This document shows, piece by piece, positions 47,733-56,224 of a DNA stretch of 64,000 nucleotides. The translations under genes and the position numbers were made by a program. Source of the stretch: Caulobacteraceae bacterium (GTDB taxonomy: Bacteria > Pseudomonadota > Alphaproteobacteria > Caulobacterales > Caulobacteraceae); contig JAIYCQ010000016.1 in assembly GCA_027487945.1 (NCBI GenBank), forward strand, positions 1 to 64,000, read 5' to 3'. Positions within the stretch are counted from its first letter, which is position 1; each line of letters starts with the position of its first letter. The notes under the pieces are model-generated. The model saw nothing but the letters and a program-made list of their open reading frames with translations, ran no database searches and was not told the DNA's origin.

Positions 47733-49760
47733 ATGTCCCTTCGTCGCCTCCTGTTCGCCGCCGCCTGCGGCCCGGCCCTGATCGTCACCCCCGCGCTCGC
47801 CGCCGAGGAGCGGCCGACCGACGTCGACCAGCTGGTGGTCACGGCCGCGCCGTTCGCCATCTCCATGGACTCGGCCACGACCAGCATCGAGGTGATCGGT
47901 CGCGATCAGCTGGACATCGCGCCGCCGGCCGGGCTCGGCGACATGCTGGCCGGGGTGCCGGGGCTGCGGTCCAGCGCGTTCGGTCCGGGCGCCAGCCGGC
48001 CGGTGGTGCGGGGCCTCGCCGGCCCGCGCGTGCTGGTGCTGAACAACGGGGTCGGCCTGATCGACGCCAGCGCCCTGTCCCCCGATCACCAGGTCGCCTC
48101 CGATCCCGGCGAGGCCGAGCGGATCGAGGTGCTGCGCGGGCCGGCGGCCCTGCTCTATGGCGGATCGGCCATCGGCGGGGTGGTCAACATCATCGACGAC
48201 CGCATCGCCAGCCGCGCCCCTGATGGGGCGGTGACCGGACGCCTCAACGCCTCGGCCGGATCGGTGGACGACAGCCGCTCGATCGGCGGCGCCCTGACCT
48301 TCGGGGCCGGACCGCTGGTCTTCACCGTCGACGGCATCCACCGCCAGAGCGACGACTACGAGATCCCGGCCTATCCCGAGTCCGCCCGACAGCTGGCCGA
48401 GGAGGGCGAGACGGCCGAGACACCCTATCCGGAGCGGCTTGAGAACAGCGCCGTGGACCTGGACGCCTGGGGCGCCGGCGTCAGCTGGATCGGCGCCGAC
48501 GGCTTCCTCGGGGTGGGCGTGAAGCGCACCGAAACGACCTACGGCGTGCCTGGCCACGCGCATGAGGAGCCGCCCGTTCCCCCGCCCGTCCCCGCGCCGG
48601 AAGAGTTCGTCACCATCGGCCTCGAACAGACCCGGGTCGACCTCCGCGGTGAGTGGCGCGGCGCCCTCGGCCCGTTCGACACCCTGCGCTTCAGCGGCGG
48701 CTGGGCCGACTACACCCACACCGAGTTCGAGGGCGAGGAGGTCGGCACCCGCTTCTTCTCCGAGGGCTGGGAAGGACGTCTGGAGCTGGTCCAGACCGAG
48801 CGCGGCGGCTGGAACGGCGCCGTCGGCGTCCAGGCCCTGAAGCGCGACTTCGACGCCGCCGGCGACGAGGCCTATGTGCCCCGCACCGAAATCTCCGAGA
48901 TCGGCGTCTTCACCCTGCAGCGGGTCGACAACGACAGCTGGGGCTATGAGGGCGGCATCCGGCTGGACCGTCGCGAGCTGAAGAGCGTGATCGCCAGCCG
49001 CGACTTCTCCAGCGCCTCCGGCTCGCTCGGCGTCTTCGCGCGGCCGGCGCCGGGCCTCTTCCTGGGGCTGAGCCTGTCGCGGACCGCGCGCGCGCCGACC
49101 GAGGCGGAGCTGTTCGCGGACGGGCCGCACGTGGCCACCCGAGGCTATGAAGTGGGCGACGCCGACCTGGAGGCCGAAATCGCCACCTCGATCGAAGGCA
49201 CCGTCCACTTCGACGACGGCCGTCTGGAGGCCGACCTTCACGTCTTCGTCGTCGACTACGACGGCTTTATCGACCTGACCCCGACCGGGGCGGTCGAGGA
49301 TGGGCTCGACGTATTCCGCTACGTTCAGACCGACGCGCGCTTCCATGGCTTCGAGGCCGAGGCCAGCTTCCGGATCTGGCAGCAGGGCGAGCGGACCCTG
49401 TCCCTCGACCTGGGCGCCGACTACGTCCACGCCAGCAGCGACATGGGGCCGCCGTCGCGCATTCCGCCGTGGGCCATGAGCGGCAAGCTCATCTGGCAGG
49501 ATAAGGAACTGGGCGGCTGGATCGAGGCCCGGCGCGTCTCCACCCAGAACCGCGTGTCCGACTTCGAGCTGCCGAGCGACGGCTACACGGTGGTGAACGC
49601 CGGGGCGACCTGGGCGCCCCAGAGCCTGTCGGGCGCCAAGCTGTTTGTCGAGGGCCGCAACCTCGGGGATGCGGAGATCCGCGAGCACGCCTCGTTCCTG
49701 AAGGACATCGCCCCGCAACCCGGCCGCGGCGTCCGGGTGGGCTTCAGCTACCGGTTCTAG
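47733..49760 (+). CDS. TonB-dependent receptor, ZnuD-like (probable zinc uptake)
   Basis: A 675-residue receptor. Signal peptide ends at PALAAEE; the plug has DQLVVTAAPFAISM, LGDMLAGVPGLRSSAFGPGA, RPVVRGLAGPRVLVLNNGVG and RIEVLRGPAALLYGGSAIGG; the barrel ends in GFSYRF. A loop at about 280-296 contains TYGVPGHAHEEPPVPPPVP, the place where ZnuD zinc receptors carry a His-rich stretch. ATG at 47733; the frame open from 47685 includes the operator and is not the start. Loop and upstream box both point to zinc. Ligand specificity is inferred. Confidence 0.93.
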   Translation: MSLRRLLFAAACGPALIVTPALAAEERPTDVDQLVVTAAPFAISMDSATTSIEVIGRDQLDIAPPAGLGDMLAGVPGLRSSAFGPGASRPVVRGLAGPRVLVLNNGVGLIDASALSPDHQVASDPGEAERIEVLRGPAALLYGGSAIGGVVNIIDDRIASRAPDGAVTGRLNASAGSVDDSRSIGGALTFGAGPLVFTVDGIHRQSDDYEIPAYPESARQLAEEGETAETPYPERLENSAVDLDAWGAGVSWIGADGFLGVGVKRTETTYGVPGHAHEEPPVPPPVPAPEEFVTIGLEQTRVDLRGEWRGALGPFDTLRFSGGWADYTHTEFEGEEVGTRFFSEGWEGRLELVQTERGGWNGAVGVQALKRDFDAAGDEAYVPRTEISEIGVFTLQRVDNDSWGYEGGIRLDRRELKSVIASRDFSSASGSLGVFARPAPGLFLGLSLSRTARAPTEAELFADGPHVATRGYEVGDADLEAEIATSIEGTVHFDDGRLEADLHVFVVDYDGFIDLTPTGAVEDGLDVFRYVQTDARFHGFEAEASFRIWQQGERTLSLDLGADYVHASSDMGPPSRIPPWAMSGKLIWQDKELGGWIEARRVSTQNRVSDFELPSDGYTVVNAGATWAPQSLSGAKLFVEGRNLGDAEIREHASFLKDIAPQPGRGVRVGFSYRF

Positions 49761-49765
49761 GTTGG

Positions 49766-49944
49766 CGATCCTCTCCCTGTCGGGAGAGGGGGACCAGCCG
49801 GAGGCTGGTGGAGCGGGCGGCGCCGCGGCTCGCCGTCAAAAGGCGGTGTTCCCCCCGGGCCGGCCTTCGACGAAATCATCGACGCCGGCGCATCCGTCTC
49901 CAACGTGCTCCGCACAGTCCCCCTCCCCCACGCGGGGGAGGACG
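49766..49944. repeat. intergenic inverted repeat, family B (copy 2)
   Basis: Same plan as at 21046: an inner hairpin CTCTCCCTGTCGGGAGAG, GGGGGACCAGCCGGAGGCTG, then GTGGAGCGGGCGG, and at the far end CCGCACAGTCCCCCTCCCCC followed by ACGCGGGGGAGGA. It fills the gap between the converging ZnuD-like and MaoC genes, which otherwise holds nothing I recognise. Confidence 0.75.
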
Positions 49945-49953
49945 GTCTGATCT

Positions 49954-50823
49954 CTACCCCAGCACCGTCTTGCCGTTCTTCACCACGGTGACGCCGCGGT
50001 CCTTCACCCGGGCCTCGAAGGAGACGACGTCGCCGTCCTTCCAGAGGTCGACGCTGATCGTCTCGCCGGGGAAGACCGGGCTGGAGAAGCGTACCTGGTG
50101 GCTCTTGATCCGCGAGGGGTCGAAGTCGGCATAGGCCTGAAGCACCGCGCGGCAGGTGATGCCGTAGGTGCACAGCCCGTGCAGGATCGGACGCGGGAAC
50201 CCCGCCGCCCGGGCGATGCCGGGATCGGAGTGCAGCGGATTGCGGTCGCCGCTCAGCCGGTAGATCAGCGCCTGGTCAGGCCGGGTCGGGATGTCCACCG
50301 TCAGGTCCGGCGCGCGGGCGGGAACCTCATGGGCCTCGGGCGCGCCGTCGGCCGGCCCGCCGAAGTTGCCGTCGCCGCGGGCGAAGGTCGAGCCGGTCAG
50401 GGTGGCGATCTTCTCGCCGGTCTTCGCGTCCTTCAGCACGGTCTCGTTGTAGATGACCGCGCCCTTGTCGCCCTTGTCATAGGCGCCGATGATCCGGCCC
50501 TCCGCCAGGATGGAGGCCTCGGTCGGGAAGGTCTTGTGGAACTCGACCTTCTGCTCGCCGTGCACGACCAGCAGGAAGTTGATGCCCATCTTGCCCATGC
50601 TGGGCCCCGCGCCCCAGGCCACGGTCGTGGCCATGGTCGGCACGGCCTTCAGCCCGCTCTCGTAGACGAAGGGCAGCTCCTGCAGATTCATCGGGTCGCT
50701 CCCAAGCCCGATGCCGAGGGCGTAGAGCATGGTCTCCTTTTCCGTCCAGGCGAACGGCTGGGGCTCGCTGGTCAGCGACAGGATCTCTGGATAGGCGATG
50801 GGCATGGGCGGGGTCCCGGGCAT
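49954..50823 (-). CDS. MaoC-family (R)-specific enoyl-CoA hydratase
   Basis: A 289-residue double-hotdog hydratase of the type 2 enoyl-CoA hydratase (peroxisomal MFE-2-like) group. The C-terminal hotdog carries the hydratase motif YRLSGDRNPLHSDPGIARAA followed by GFPRPILHGLCTYG, with catalytic Asp and His. The N-terminal half lacks that motif, as usual. It hydrates 2-enoyl-CoA in fatty-acid metabolism. ATG at 50823 or six codons later at 50805, before MPIAYPEILSL; neither has a strong ribosome site. Confidence 0.94.
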   Translation of the reverse strand: MPGTPPMPIAYPEILSLTSEPQPFAWTEKETMLYALGIGLGSDPMNLQELPFVYESGLKAVPTMATTVAWGAGPSMGKMGINFLLVVHGEQKVEFHKTFPTEASILAEGRIIGAYDKGDKGAVIYNETVLKDAKTGEKIATLTGSTFARGDGNFGGPADGAPEAHEVPARAPDLTVDIPTRPDQALIYRLSGDRNPLHSDPGIARAAGFPRPILHGLCTYGITCRAVLQAYADFDPSRIKSHQVRFSSPVFPGETISVDLWKDGDVVSFEARVKDRGVTVVKNGKTVLG

Positions 50824-50978
50824 TAGGGTTGATATTCTTGCCCCGATTGAACCCGCATACCCCGGGCAAGCGCAAGACGGGTGCTCGCATTGCCGCGTTC
50901 CGCCGGATCGGCTAGAAGCGCCGCCTCGACCTTCCTGCGCGGCCGGACCTCGCCCGCGCGCCTCCGCAAGAGACTAGA

Positions 50979-51782
50979 ATGGCCACCGAACAAGCCCCCT
51001 CCGCCGCCGTCACCGGTCAGCTCCAGTTCTACACGACGCCCGAGCCCCTCAGCCGCGACGCCCACGGCGGCCTGGCCGTTCAACAGCTGGAGCGTCCGTT
51101 CGCGTTCGCCGAGACCGGCCATGTCGTGCCGCTGACCGTCGCCGAGTTCGGCTTCGCCGCCGTCAGCTACCCGATCATCTTCGGCGGCGGCGCCTACATG
51201 CCGCTGGCCGTCATGGGCATCAATGGCGGTGAGAACATGTTCGTGAAGGACGGGAGCTACACCGTGGGCTCCTACGTCCCGGCCTATACCCGCCGCTTCC
51301 CGTTCGTGCTGGCGGCCGATGAGGCCCAGAGCCGCCTCGTCGTCTGCATCGAGCGCACCGCGGAAATCTTCTGCGACAAGAGCAAGCCCGGCAGCCAGCC
51401 GCTGTTCACCCCGACCGGCGAGCCGTCGGAATACACCGCCAACGCCATCAAGTTCTGCGAGGACTTCGAAACCGAGCGCCGTCGCACCGAGGCGTTCGTG
51501 GCCGTCCTGAAGGACCTGGACCTGTTCCACACCCGTGAAGCGATCTACCAGCAGCCCAACCCGGACGGCACCACCACCCCGGTGAAGATGGCCGAGTACT
51601 TCGCCGTGTCGGAAGAGAAGCTGAACGCCCTGCCGGCCGAGAAGCTGGTCGAGCTGCGCGACAGCGGCGCGCTGGAAAAGATCTACAATCACCTGACCTC
51701 GCTGGTCGGCTGGGACCGCCTGATCGCCATCGCCACCGAGCAGGCGATGCTGCGTCAGCTGAAGGCCGCCAACGGCGGCTGA
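50979..51782 (+). CDS. SapC-family protein
   Basis: A 267-residue SapC-like protein (QFYTTPEPLSRDAHGGLAVQ, FAETGHVVPLTVAEFGFAAV, PLAVMGINGGENMFV, SYVPAYTRRFPFVLA). The family takes its name from a gene near a surface-layer locus in Campylobacter; in Caulobacterales and relatives it is common, often near TonB receptors, and its role is not settled. There is no signal peptide. Low-GC-third-position-free codon use like highly expressed genes and a strong terminator suggest good expression. Confidence 0.9.
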   Translation: MATEQAPSAAVTGQLQFYTTPEPLSRDAHGGLAVQQLERPFAFAETGHVVPLTVAEFGFAAVSYPIIFGGGAYMPLAVMGINGGENMFVKDGSYTVGSYVPAYTRRFPFVLAADEAQSRLVVCIERTAEIFCDKSKPGSQPLFTPTGEPSEYTANAIKFCEDFETERRRTEAFVAVLKDLDLFHTREAIYQQPNPDGTTTPVKMAEYFAVSEEKLNALPAEKLVELRDSGALEKIYNHLTSLVGWDRLIAIATEQAMLRQLKAANGG

Positions 51783-51806
51783 GACCGGACCGGTCTCTGA
51801 TCGATC

Positions 51807-51839
51807 AAGGGCTCCGCCGGCGACGGCGGGGCCCTTTTT
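51807..51839 (+). terminator. Rho-independent terminator of the SapC gene
   Basis: A 13-bp stem with one G-U pair, AAGGGCTCCGCCG (51807-51819) with CGGCGGGGCCCTT (51824-51836), GCGA loop, then TTT. It starts 24 bases after the stop and also faces the converging MaoC-like gene. Confidence 0.93.
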
Positions 51840-51851
51840 CGTGACGTCCGT

Positions 51852-52244
51852 TCAGCGCGCGAAGACGCTGCGGGTCAGGCAGGAGAAGACGAGGCGGCCG
51901 GCCTCGTCGAGCAGGTCGTGCTGGGCGATGACGATGCCCTTGTCCTCGCCCACCGGGTCCTTGCCCATAATGGTCATCCGTCCGCGCAGCAACTCGCCGG
52001 GCGGCGGGTTGCGCGCCCAGCGCAGGGCGTCGACGCCCAGCCGCTTGGTCATCGGCCAGTCGGCGCTGGCCTGCTCGTCCAGCCGCGACCAGATGGCGAA
52101 CAGCATGGCGTCCGGCGCCCCGCCGTCGATGTCCCAACCGGGCGCGAAGGCGCGGGCGAACGCCTCCAGCGCCGCGGGGTCGACCACGGCCGCCCCGAGA
52201 TTGACGACCATGCCGACCTGGATTTCGTCAAAGCTTGCAGGCAC
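51852..52244 (-). CDS. MaoC-like hotdog protein
   Basis: A 130-residue single-hotdog protein (FDEIQVGMVVNLGAAVVDPA, LEAFARAFAPGWDIDGGAPD, PGELLRGRMTIMGKDP, DEAGRLVFSCLTRS). It has the MaoC fold, but the hydratase Asp/His motif is replaced (GAPDAMLFAIWSRLDE), so activity is doubtful; a thioesterase or binding role is possible. The start is GTG at 52244, three bases after the stop of the upstream oxidoreductase, so they are coupled. Confidence 0.82.
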   Translation of the reverse strand: MPASFDEIQVGMVVNLGAAVVDPAALEAFARAFAPGWDIDGGAPDAMLFAIWSRLDEQASADWPMTKRLGVDALRWARNPPPGELLRGRMTIMGKDPVGEDKGIVIAQHDLLDEAGRLVFSCLTRSVFAR

Positions 52245-52247
52245 GGA

Positions 52248-53264
52248 TCAGGGCTCCGGTGAGATTCGAACCAGCAGCTTGCCGTCATGCGCGCCGGTGA
52301 ACAGCAGTTTCACGGCCTCGGCGGCGTTTTCCAGTCCGTCGACCACATGCGCCTTCCATTTGAGCTGACCGCTCATCACCGCCGGCGCCAGTTCGGCGAT
52401 GGCCTCCATGGCGCGCGGGATGAAGTCGATGACGATGAAGCCCCGGATGGTCAGCCGGTGCATCAGGATGCGGGCGAAGTCGGTCGGGCCGGCGGCGACG
52501 CCCTCGCTGTTGTAGCCGCTGATCATGCCGCACAGCGGCACGCGGCCGAAATTGTTCATCCGGCTGATCACCGCGTCCATGATCTCGCCGCCGACATTCT
52601 CGAAGTTCACATCGATGCCGTTCGGGCACAGCCGGTCCAGCGCCGCGCCGACATCCTCGTTCTTGTAGTCGATGGCCCCGTCGAACCCGAGCTCGTCGGT
52701 CAGCCAGGCGCATTTCTGCGGACCGCCGGCGATGCCGATGACCCGCGCGCCGCGCATCTTCGCCAGCTGGCCGGCGATGGAGCCAACGGCCCCGGCGGCA
52801 GCCGAGACCACGACCGTCTCGCCGGGCTGCGGCTTGCCGAAATCATTCAGGCCGTACCAGGCGGTGAGGCCCGTGGCGCCCAGCACGCTCATGAAGGCGG
52901 TCAGGGGCACGCCCGGCAGCAGCGGCACGGGGCTGAGGGTGGCCTCATGGGCGATGGTGTGGGTCTGCCAGCCCGACAGGCCGGCGTTGACGATGGCGCC
53001 CTCCGCATAGCGCTCGGACCGACTGGCCTCGACCACGCCGATGGTGCCGCCGCGCATGACCTCGTTCAGCCCCACCGGCGGCAGGTACTGGTCCTGGTCG
53101 CTCATCCAGATGCGGTTGGTCGGGTCCAGCGACAGATAGATGTTGCGGACCAGCACCTCGCCATCCTCCAGCGCCCGGATCGGGGTCTCGACATACTCGA
53201 GATCGCCGGGCGCGATCTCGCCCACCGGACGTTTGCGGAGGATCCACTGGCGATTGACGGACAT
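52248..53264 (-). CDS. NADP-dependent MDR oxidoreductase (alkenal/enone reductase type)
   Basis: A 338-residue zinc-free medium-chain dehydrogenase starting MSVNRQWILRKRPVGEIAPG at 53264, with AGGGAGA eight bases before. Family traits: LSLDPTNRIWMSDQDQYLPP, GLTAWYGLNDFGKPQPGETV, the cofactor motif SAAAGAVGSIAGQLAKMRGA and NFENVGGEIMDAVISRMNNF. Related enzymes reduce 2-alkenals or curcumin with NADPH; the natural substrate is unknown. Paired with the MaoC-like gene downstream. Confidence 0.94.
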   Translation of the reverse strand: MSVNRQWILRKRPVGEIAPGDLEYVETPIRALEDGEVLVRNIYLSLDPTNRIWMSDQDQYLPPVGLNEVMRGGTIGVVEASRSERYAEGAIVNAGLSGWQTHTIAHEATLSPVPLLPGVPLTAFMSVLGATGLTAWYGLNDFGKPQPGETVVVSAAAGAVGSIAGQLAKMRGARVIGIAGGPQKCAWLTDELGFDGAIDYKNEDVGAALDRLCPNGIDVNFENVGGEIMDAVISRMNNFGRVPLCGMISGYNSEGVAAGPTDFARILMHRLTIRGFIVIDFIPRAMEAIAELAPAVMSGQLKWKAHVVDGLENAAEAVKLLFTGAHDGKLLVRISPEP

Positions 53265-53373
53265 GAGCGTCTCCCTGTTTTTCCAAGGATCATGGCGTGA
53301 CCCTTGGGGAAGTCGAGGGGGTCTGGCCGCTTTGCGGTGGCGGGGGGCGGGGCCCGCGCCATATAGACGGAGC

Positions 53374-55518
53374 ATGAGCCGCCTCCTCGCCGTCCTCCTG
53401 GGCCTGTTCGCGCTGCTCGGCGCCAGCCCCGCCACGGCTGCGCCGGTCGACACCGGCCACCTGGAGGCGGAGCTGGTCGCCCAGGAGCGCGGCGCCGTCC
53501 CGGGCGGCACGGTCTACGTCGCCCTGCGGCAGAAGATCGACAAGGGCTGGCACACCTACTGGCGCAACCCCGGCGATTCGGGTGAGCCGACCTCCATCAG
53601 ATGGACCCTGCCCACCGGCTGGCAGGCGGGCGACATCGTCTGGGCGACCCCGTCACGGATGCCGATCGGGCCGCTGCTCAACTACGGCTACGCCGGCGAG
53701 GTGCTGCTGCCGGTTCCGATCCAGGTCCCGGTCTCGGCGAAGGTCGGGTCGACGGCGACGCTGAAGGCCGATGTCACCTTCCTGGTCTGCGAACTGACCT
53801 GCGTGCCGGAGGCCGCCACCCTGACCCTGACCGTGCCGGTCGTCGCCGACGCGCCGGGGGCTGATCCGCTCTGGGGCGAGGCGGTCGCGGCCGCCCTTGC
53901 CGCCGCCCCGCGCCCGTCAGGGCTGGCCGCCGTCTACGCGATCGACGGCGGGATCGTCCGGCTGGCGGTCACCGGCGCACCATTGAAGGACGCCGATCTG
54001 TCGCGGGCCTACTTCTTCCCGTTCGACGCCACCGTGCTGGACCACGCCAAACCCCAGCCTGTCGAACGGGGCGCCGAGGGTCTGACGCTCAGCCTGCCGG
54101 CCGGGGTCGCGTTCAGCGCCGGACAGTCGCCCGCCGCCCTGGCCGGCGTCCTGTCGCTGGGCGGTCGGGCCTTCGAGATCTCGGCAACGGCGGGCCTGCT
54201 CCCGCCGGGCGCGCGTGGGGGCGGGGTGCTGCCGCCCGCGCCGCTCGACGACCACGACCCGGCCGCGAAGCCGGGCAGCGCCATCGGCCTGCCGCTGGCC
54301 CTGCTGTTCGCCTTCGTCGGCGGGCTGATCCTCAACCTGATGCCCTGCGTCTTCCCGGTGCTGTCGATGAAGGCCGCCGCCCTCGCCGGCCATGCCCATG
54401 ACCCGCGTGCGGCCCGCCTGCAGGGGGTCGCCTATCTATTGGGCGTGCTCGCCACCTTCCTGGCGCTGGCCGGGGCCCTGGTGGCGCTGAAGGCGGCCGG
54501 CCAGGCGGTCGGCTGGGGCTTCCAGCTGCAGTCGCCGGTCATGGTCGCGGGGCTGGCCCTGGTCATGCTGCTGGTGGCCCTGAACCTGTCGGGCGTCTTT
54601 GAGGCCGGGACCTCGCTGCAGGGCGCCGGCGCCGCGTCCGCCGCGCGCGGCGGCCTTCGGGGCAGTTTCCTGACCGGCGTGCTGGCCGTGGTCGTGGCCG
54701 CGCCCTGCACCGCGCCGTTCATGGCCTCGGCCATGGGCTACGCCCTGACCCGGGACGCCTGGCTCTCACTGCCCGTGTTCGCGGCCCTGGGTCTGGGCCT
54801 CGCCTCGCCCTTCGTGCTGCTGTCCTTCGCGCCGGCCCTGCTGACGCGCCTGCCCCGGCCCGGGCCCTGGATGGAGACGCTCCGCCACGTCCTGGCCTTC
54901 CCGATGTACGGCGCCGTCGCCTGGCTGGTCTGGGTGCTCGCCCAGCAGACCGGCTCCGCGGGCCTGGCCCTCGCCCTGGCCGCCGGGGTGCTGGCCGCCT
55001 TTGCCGCCTGGCTCTGGGGCCATGCCCAGCGCCGGCCGCCGGCCCCGGTCGCACGTAGCCTCGCCGCCCTGCTGGCCGTCGCGGTCATTGCACTGACCGG
55101 CCTGCTGGCGCTGGAGAGGTCCGCTCCGGAGAGCGCTGCGGCGCAGGCGTCTGGCGAGACCGCCCAGGTCCCCTATGAGCCCTGGTCGCCCGAACGGGTC
55201 GCGGCCCTGCGCGCCGAAGGCCGCCCGGTGTTCGTCAATTTCACCGCCGCCTGGTGCGTGACCTGCCAGGTCAATGAGCGCACCTCTCTGTCCACCCGGA
55301 CGGTGGCCGAAGCCCTGGCCCGCAACAACGCCGTGTACCTCAAAGCCGACTGGACCCGGCGCGACGCGGTGATCGCCGCCGCCCTGACCGAGCACGGCCG
55401 GGCCGGCGTTCCGCTCTATCTGGTCTACGGCGCCGACGGGTCGGAGCCGGTCGTGCTGCCGCAACTGTTGACCGAAGGCATGGTGGCCGAGGCGCTCGAC
55501 AAGGCCGCCGCCAGATAG
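53374..55518 (+). CDS. DsbD-family thiol:disulfide reductase (ScsB-like)
   Basis: A 714-residue inner-membrane protein. Signal peptide (MSRLLAVLLGLFALLGASPA), an N-terminal DsbC/DsbD-like domain with the pair LVCELTCVPE, eight membrane helices with LNLMPCVFPVLSMKAAAL and AAPCTAPFMASAMG (the two membrane cysteines), then a C-terminal thioredoxin domain with FTAAWCVTCQVNE. It carries electrons from cytoplasmic thioredoxin to periplasmic thiols, where MsrA or other clients could use them. The frame open to 53140 overlaps the divergent gene and is not coding. Confidence 0.95.
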   Translation: MSRLLAVLLGLFALLGASPATAAPVDTGHLEAELVAQERGAVPGGTVYVALRQKIDKGWHTYWRNPGDSGEPTSIRWTLPTGWQAGDIVWATPSRMPIGPLLNYGYAGEVLLPVPIQVPVSAKVGSTATLKADVTFLVCELTCVPEAATLTLTVPVVADAPGADPLWGEAVAAALAAAPRPSGLAAVYAIDGGIVRLAVTGAPLKDADLSRAYFFPFDATVLDHAKPQPVERGAEGLTLSLPAGVAFSAGQSPAALAGVLSLGGRAFEISATAGLLPPGARGGGVLPPAPLDDHDPAAKPGSAIGLPLALLFAFVGGLILNLMPCVFPVLSMKAAALAGHAHDPRAARLQGVAYLLGVLATFLALAGALVALKAAGQAVGWGFQLQSPVMVAGLALVMLLVALNLSGVFEAGTSLQGAGAASAARGGLRGSFLTGVLAVVVAAPCTAPFMASAMGYALTRDAWLSLPVFAALGLGLASPFVLLSFAPALLTRLPRPGPWMETLRHVLAFPMYGAVAWLVWVLAQQTGSAGLALALAAGVLAAFAAWLWGHAQRRPPAPVARSLAALLAVAVIALTGLLALERSAPESAAAQASGETAQVPYEPWSPERVAALRAEGRPVFVNFTAAWCVTCQVNERTSLSTRTVAEALARNNAVYLKADWTRRDAVIAAALTEHGRAGVPLYLVYGADGSEPVVLPQLLTEGMVAEALDKAAAR

Positions 55519-55555
55519 GGAGCCGCCCGGCTACGCTGTGAAACGCGGCTTGGCG

Positions 55556-55660
55556 TTGCGTCCTTCGAAACGCCGCTTCACGGCTGCCCAGGATGACCAG
55601 GGTGGAAGGCTACCCACAACAGTCATGGGGAGCAGCGCCGCAGGCGCGCGTCGAGGCAGG
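55556..55660. repeat. intergenic inverted repeat, family A (copy 2)
   Basis: Arms TTGCGTCCTTCGAAACGC and CCAGGATGACC on the left, and CAGTCATGGGGAGCAGCG and AGGCGCGCGTCGAGGCA on the right, resemble the elements at 11486 and 62038. This copy is more diverged. It lies between the converging DsbD-like and hypothetical genes. Confidence 0.6.
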
Positions 55661-55676
55661 CCCGAAGTCGGCCTCG

Positions 55677-56147
55677 TCAGACCCCCGACGTCACGCTCGC
55701 CGGGGTGGTGATCACCTCGACATTGTCGCGGAGCAGCCAGACCATCTCGCGCAGGGCCGCGTCGCGGGCCTGGGGGTCGGCGGCCGCCTCGACCTGACCA
55801 AGGCGGACCGGCAGATCCTGGGCGATGCCGCGCAGGATGCATTTCAGGTCGCCGTCCGTGCCGCGCTCGGCCAGCAGATGGTGCGCCTTCATGTCCAGCT
55901 CGGTCAGCGCCGCCAGCTCGGTCTTGAAGGCCGCGAAGCCGTCCAGCGGGCCGGTCTGGCCGCGCCAGCCCTCCACGCGGGCCTTCAGGGCGCCGGCCCG
56001 GGCGATGATGTCGGCGAACAGCGGCTCGGATGCCAGCGGCGAGGCCGGGGCGCTCACGGCGGCGACCGGTCGCAAGGTCGCGCCGTCCGCCGGGGAGGCG
56101 AAGGCCAGCCAGAGGGTTGCGGTGACGGCGATGGCGTCGCAGGACAT
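55677..56147 (-). CDS. exported hypothetical protein
   Basis: A 156-residue protein with an N-terminal hydrophobic signal (IAVTATLWLAFASPADGA) and a mainly helical mature part (LFADIIARAGALKARVEGWR, FAAFKTELAALTELDMKAHH, LKCILRGIAQDLPVRLGQVE). One Cys. I do not recognise the family; a four-helix bundle is likely. It diverges from pgi across about 80 bases. Confidence 0.72.
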   Translation of the reverse strand: MSCDAIAVTATLWLAFASPADGATLRPVAAVSAPASPLASEPLFADIIARAGALKARVEGWRGQTGPLDGFAAFKTELAALTELDMKAHHLLAERGTDGDLKCILRGIAQDLPVRLGQVEAAADPQARDAALREMVWLLRDNVEVITTPASVTSGV

Positions 56148-56224
56148 GGGCCGCGCCTCGTGAGTACAGGGGTCTCCCCAGCTACGCGACGCATGGTAAA
56201 CGGGCCTTTACCGCCGGAGTGCGC

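Noticed and set aside
47688-49718. 676-residue open frame on the minus strand opposite the ZnuD-like receptor
   Set aside because: Same reason: antisense of a well-supported receptor gene, with shadow-like composition.
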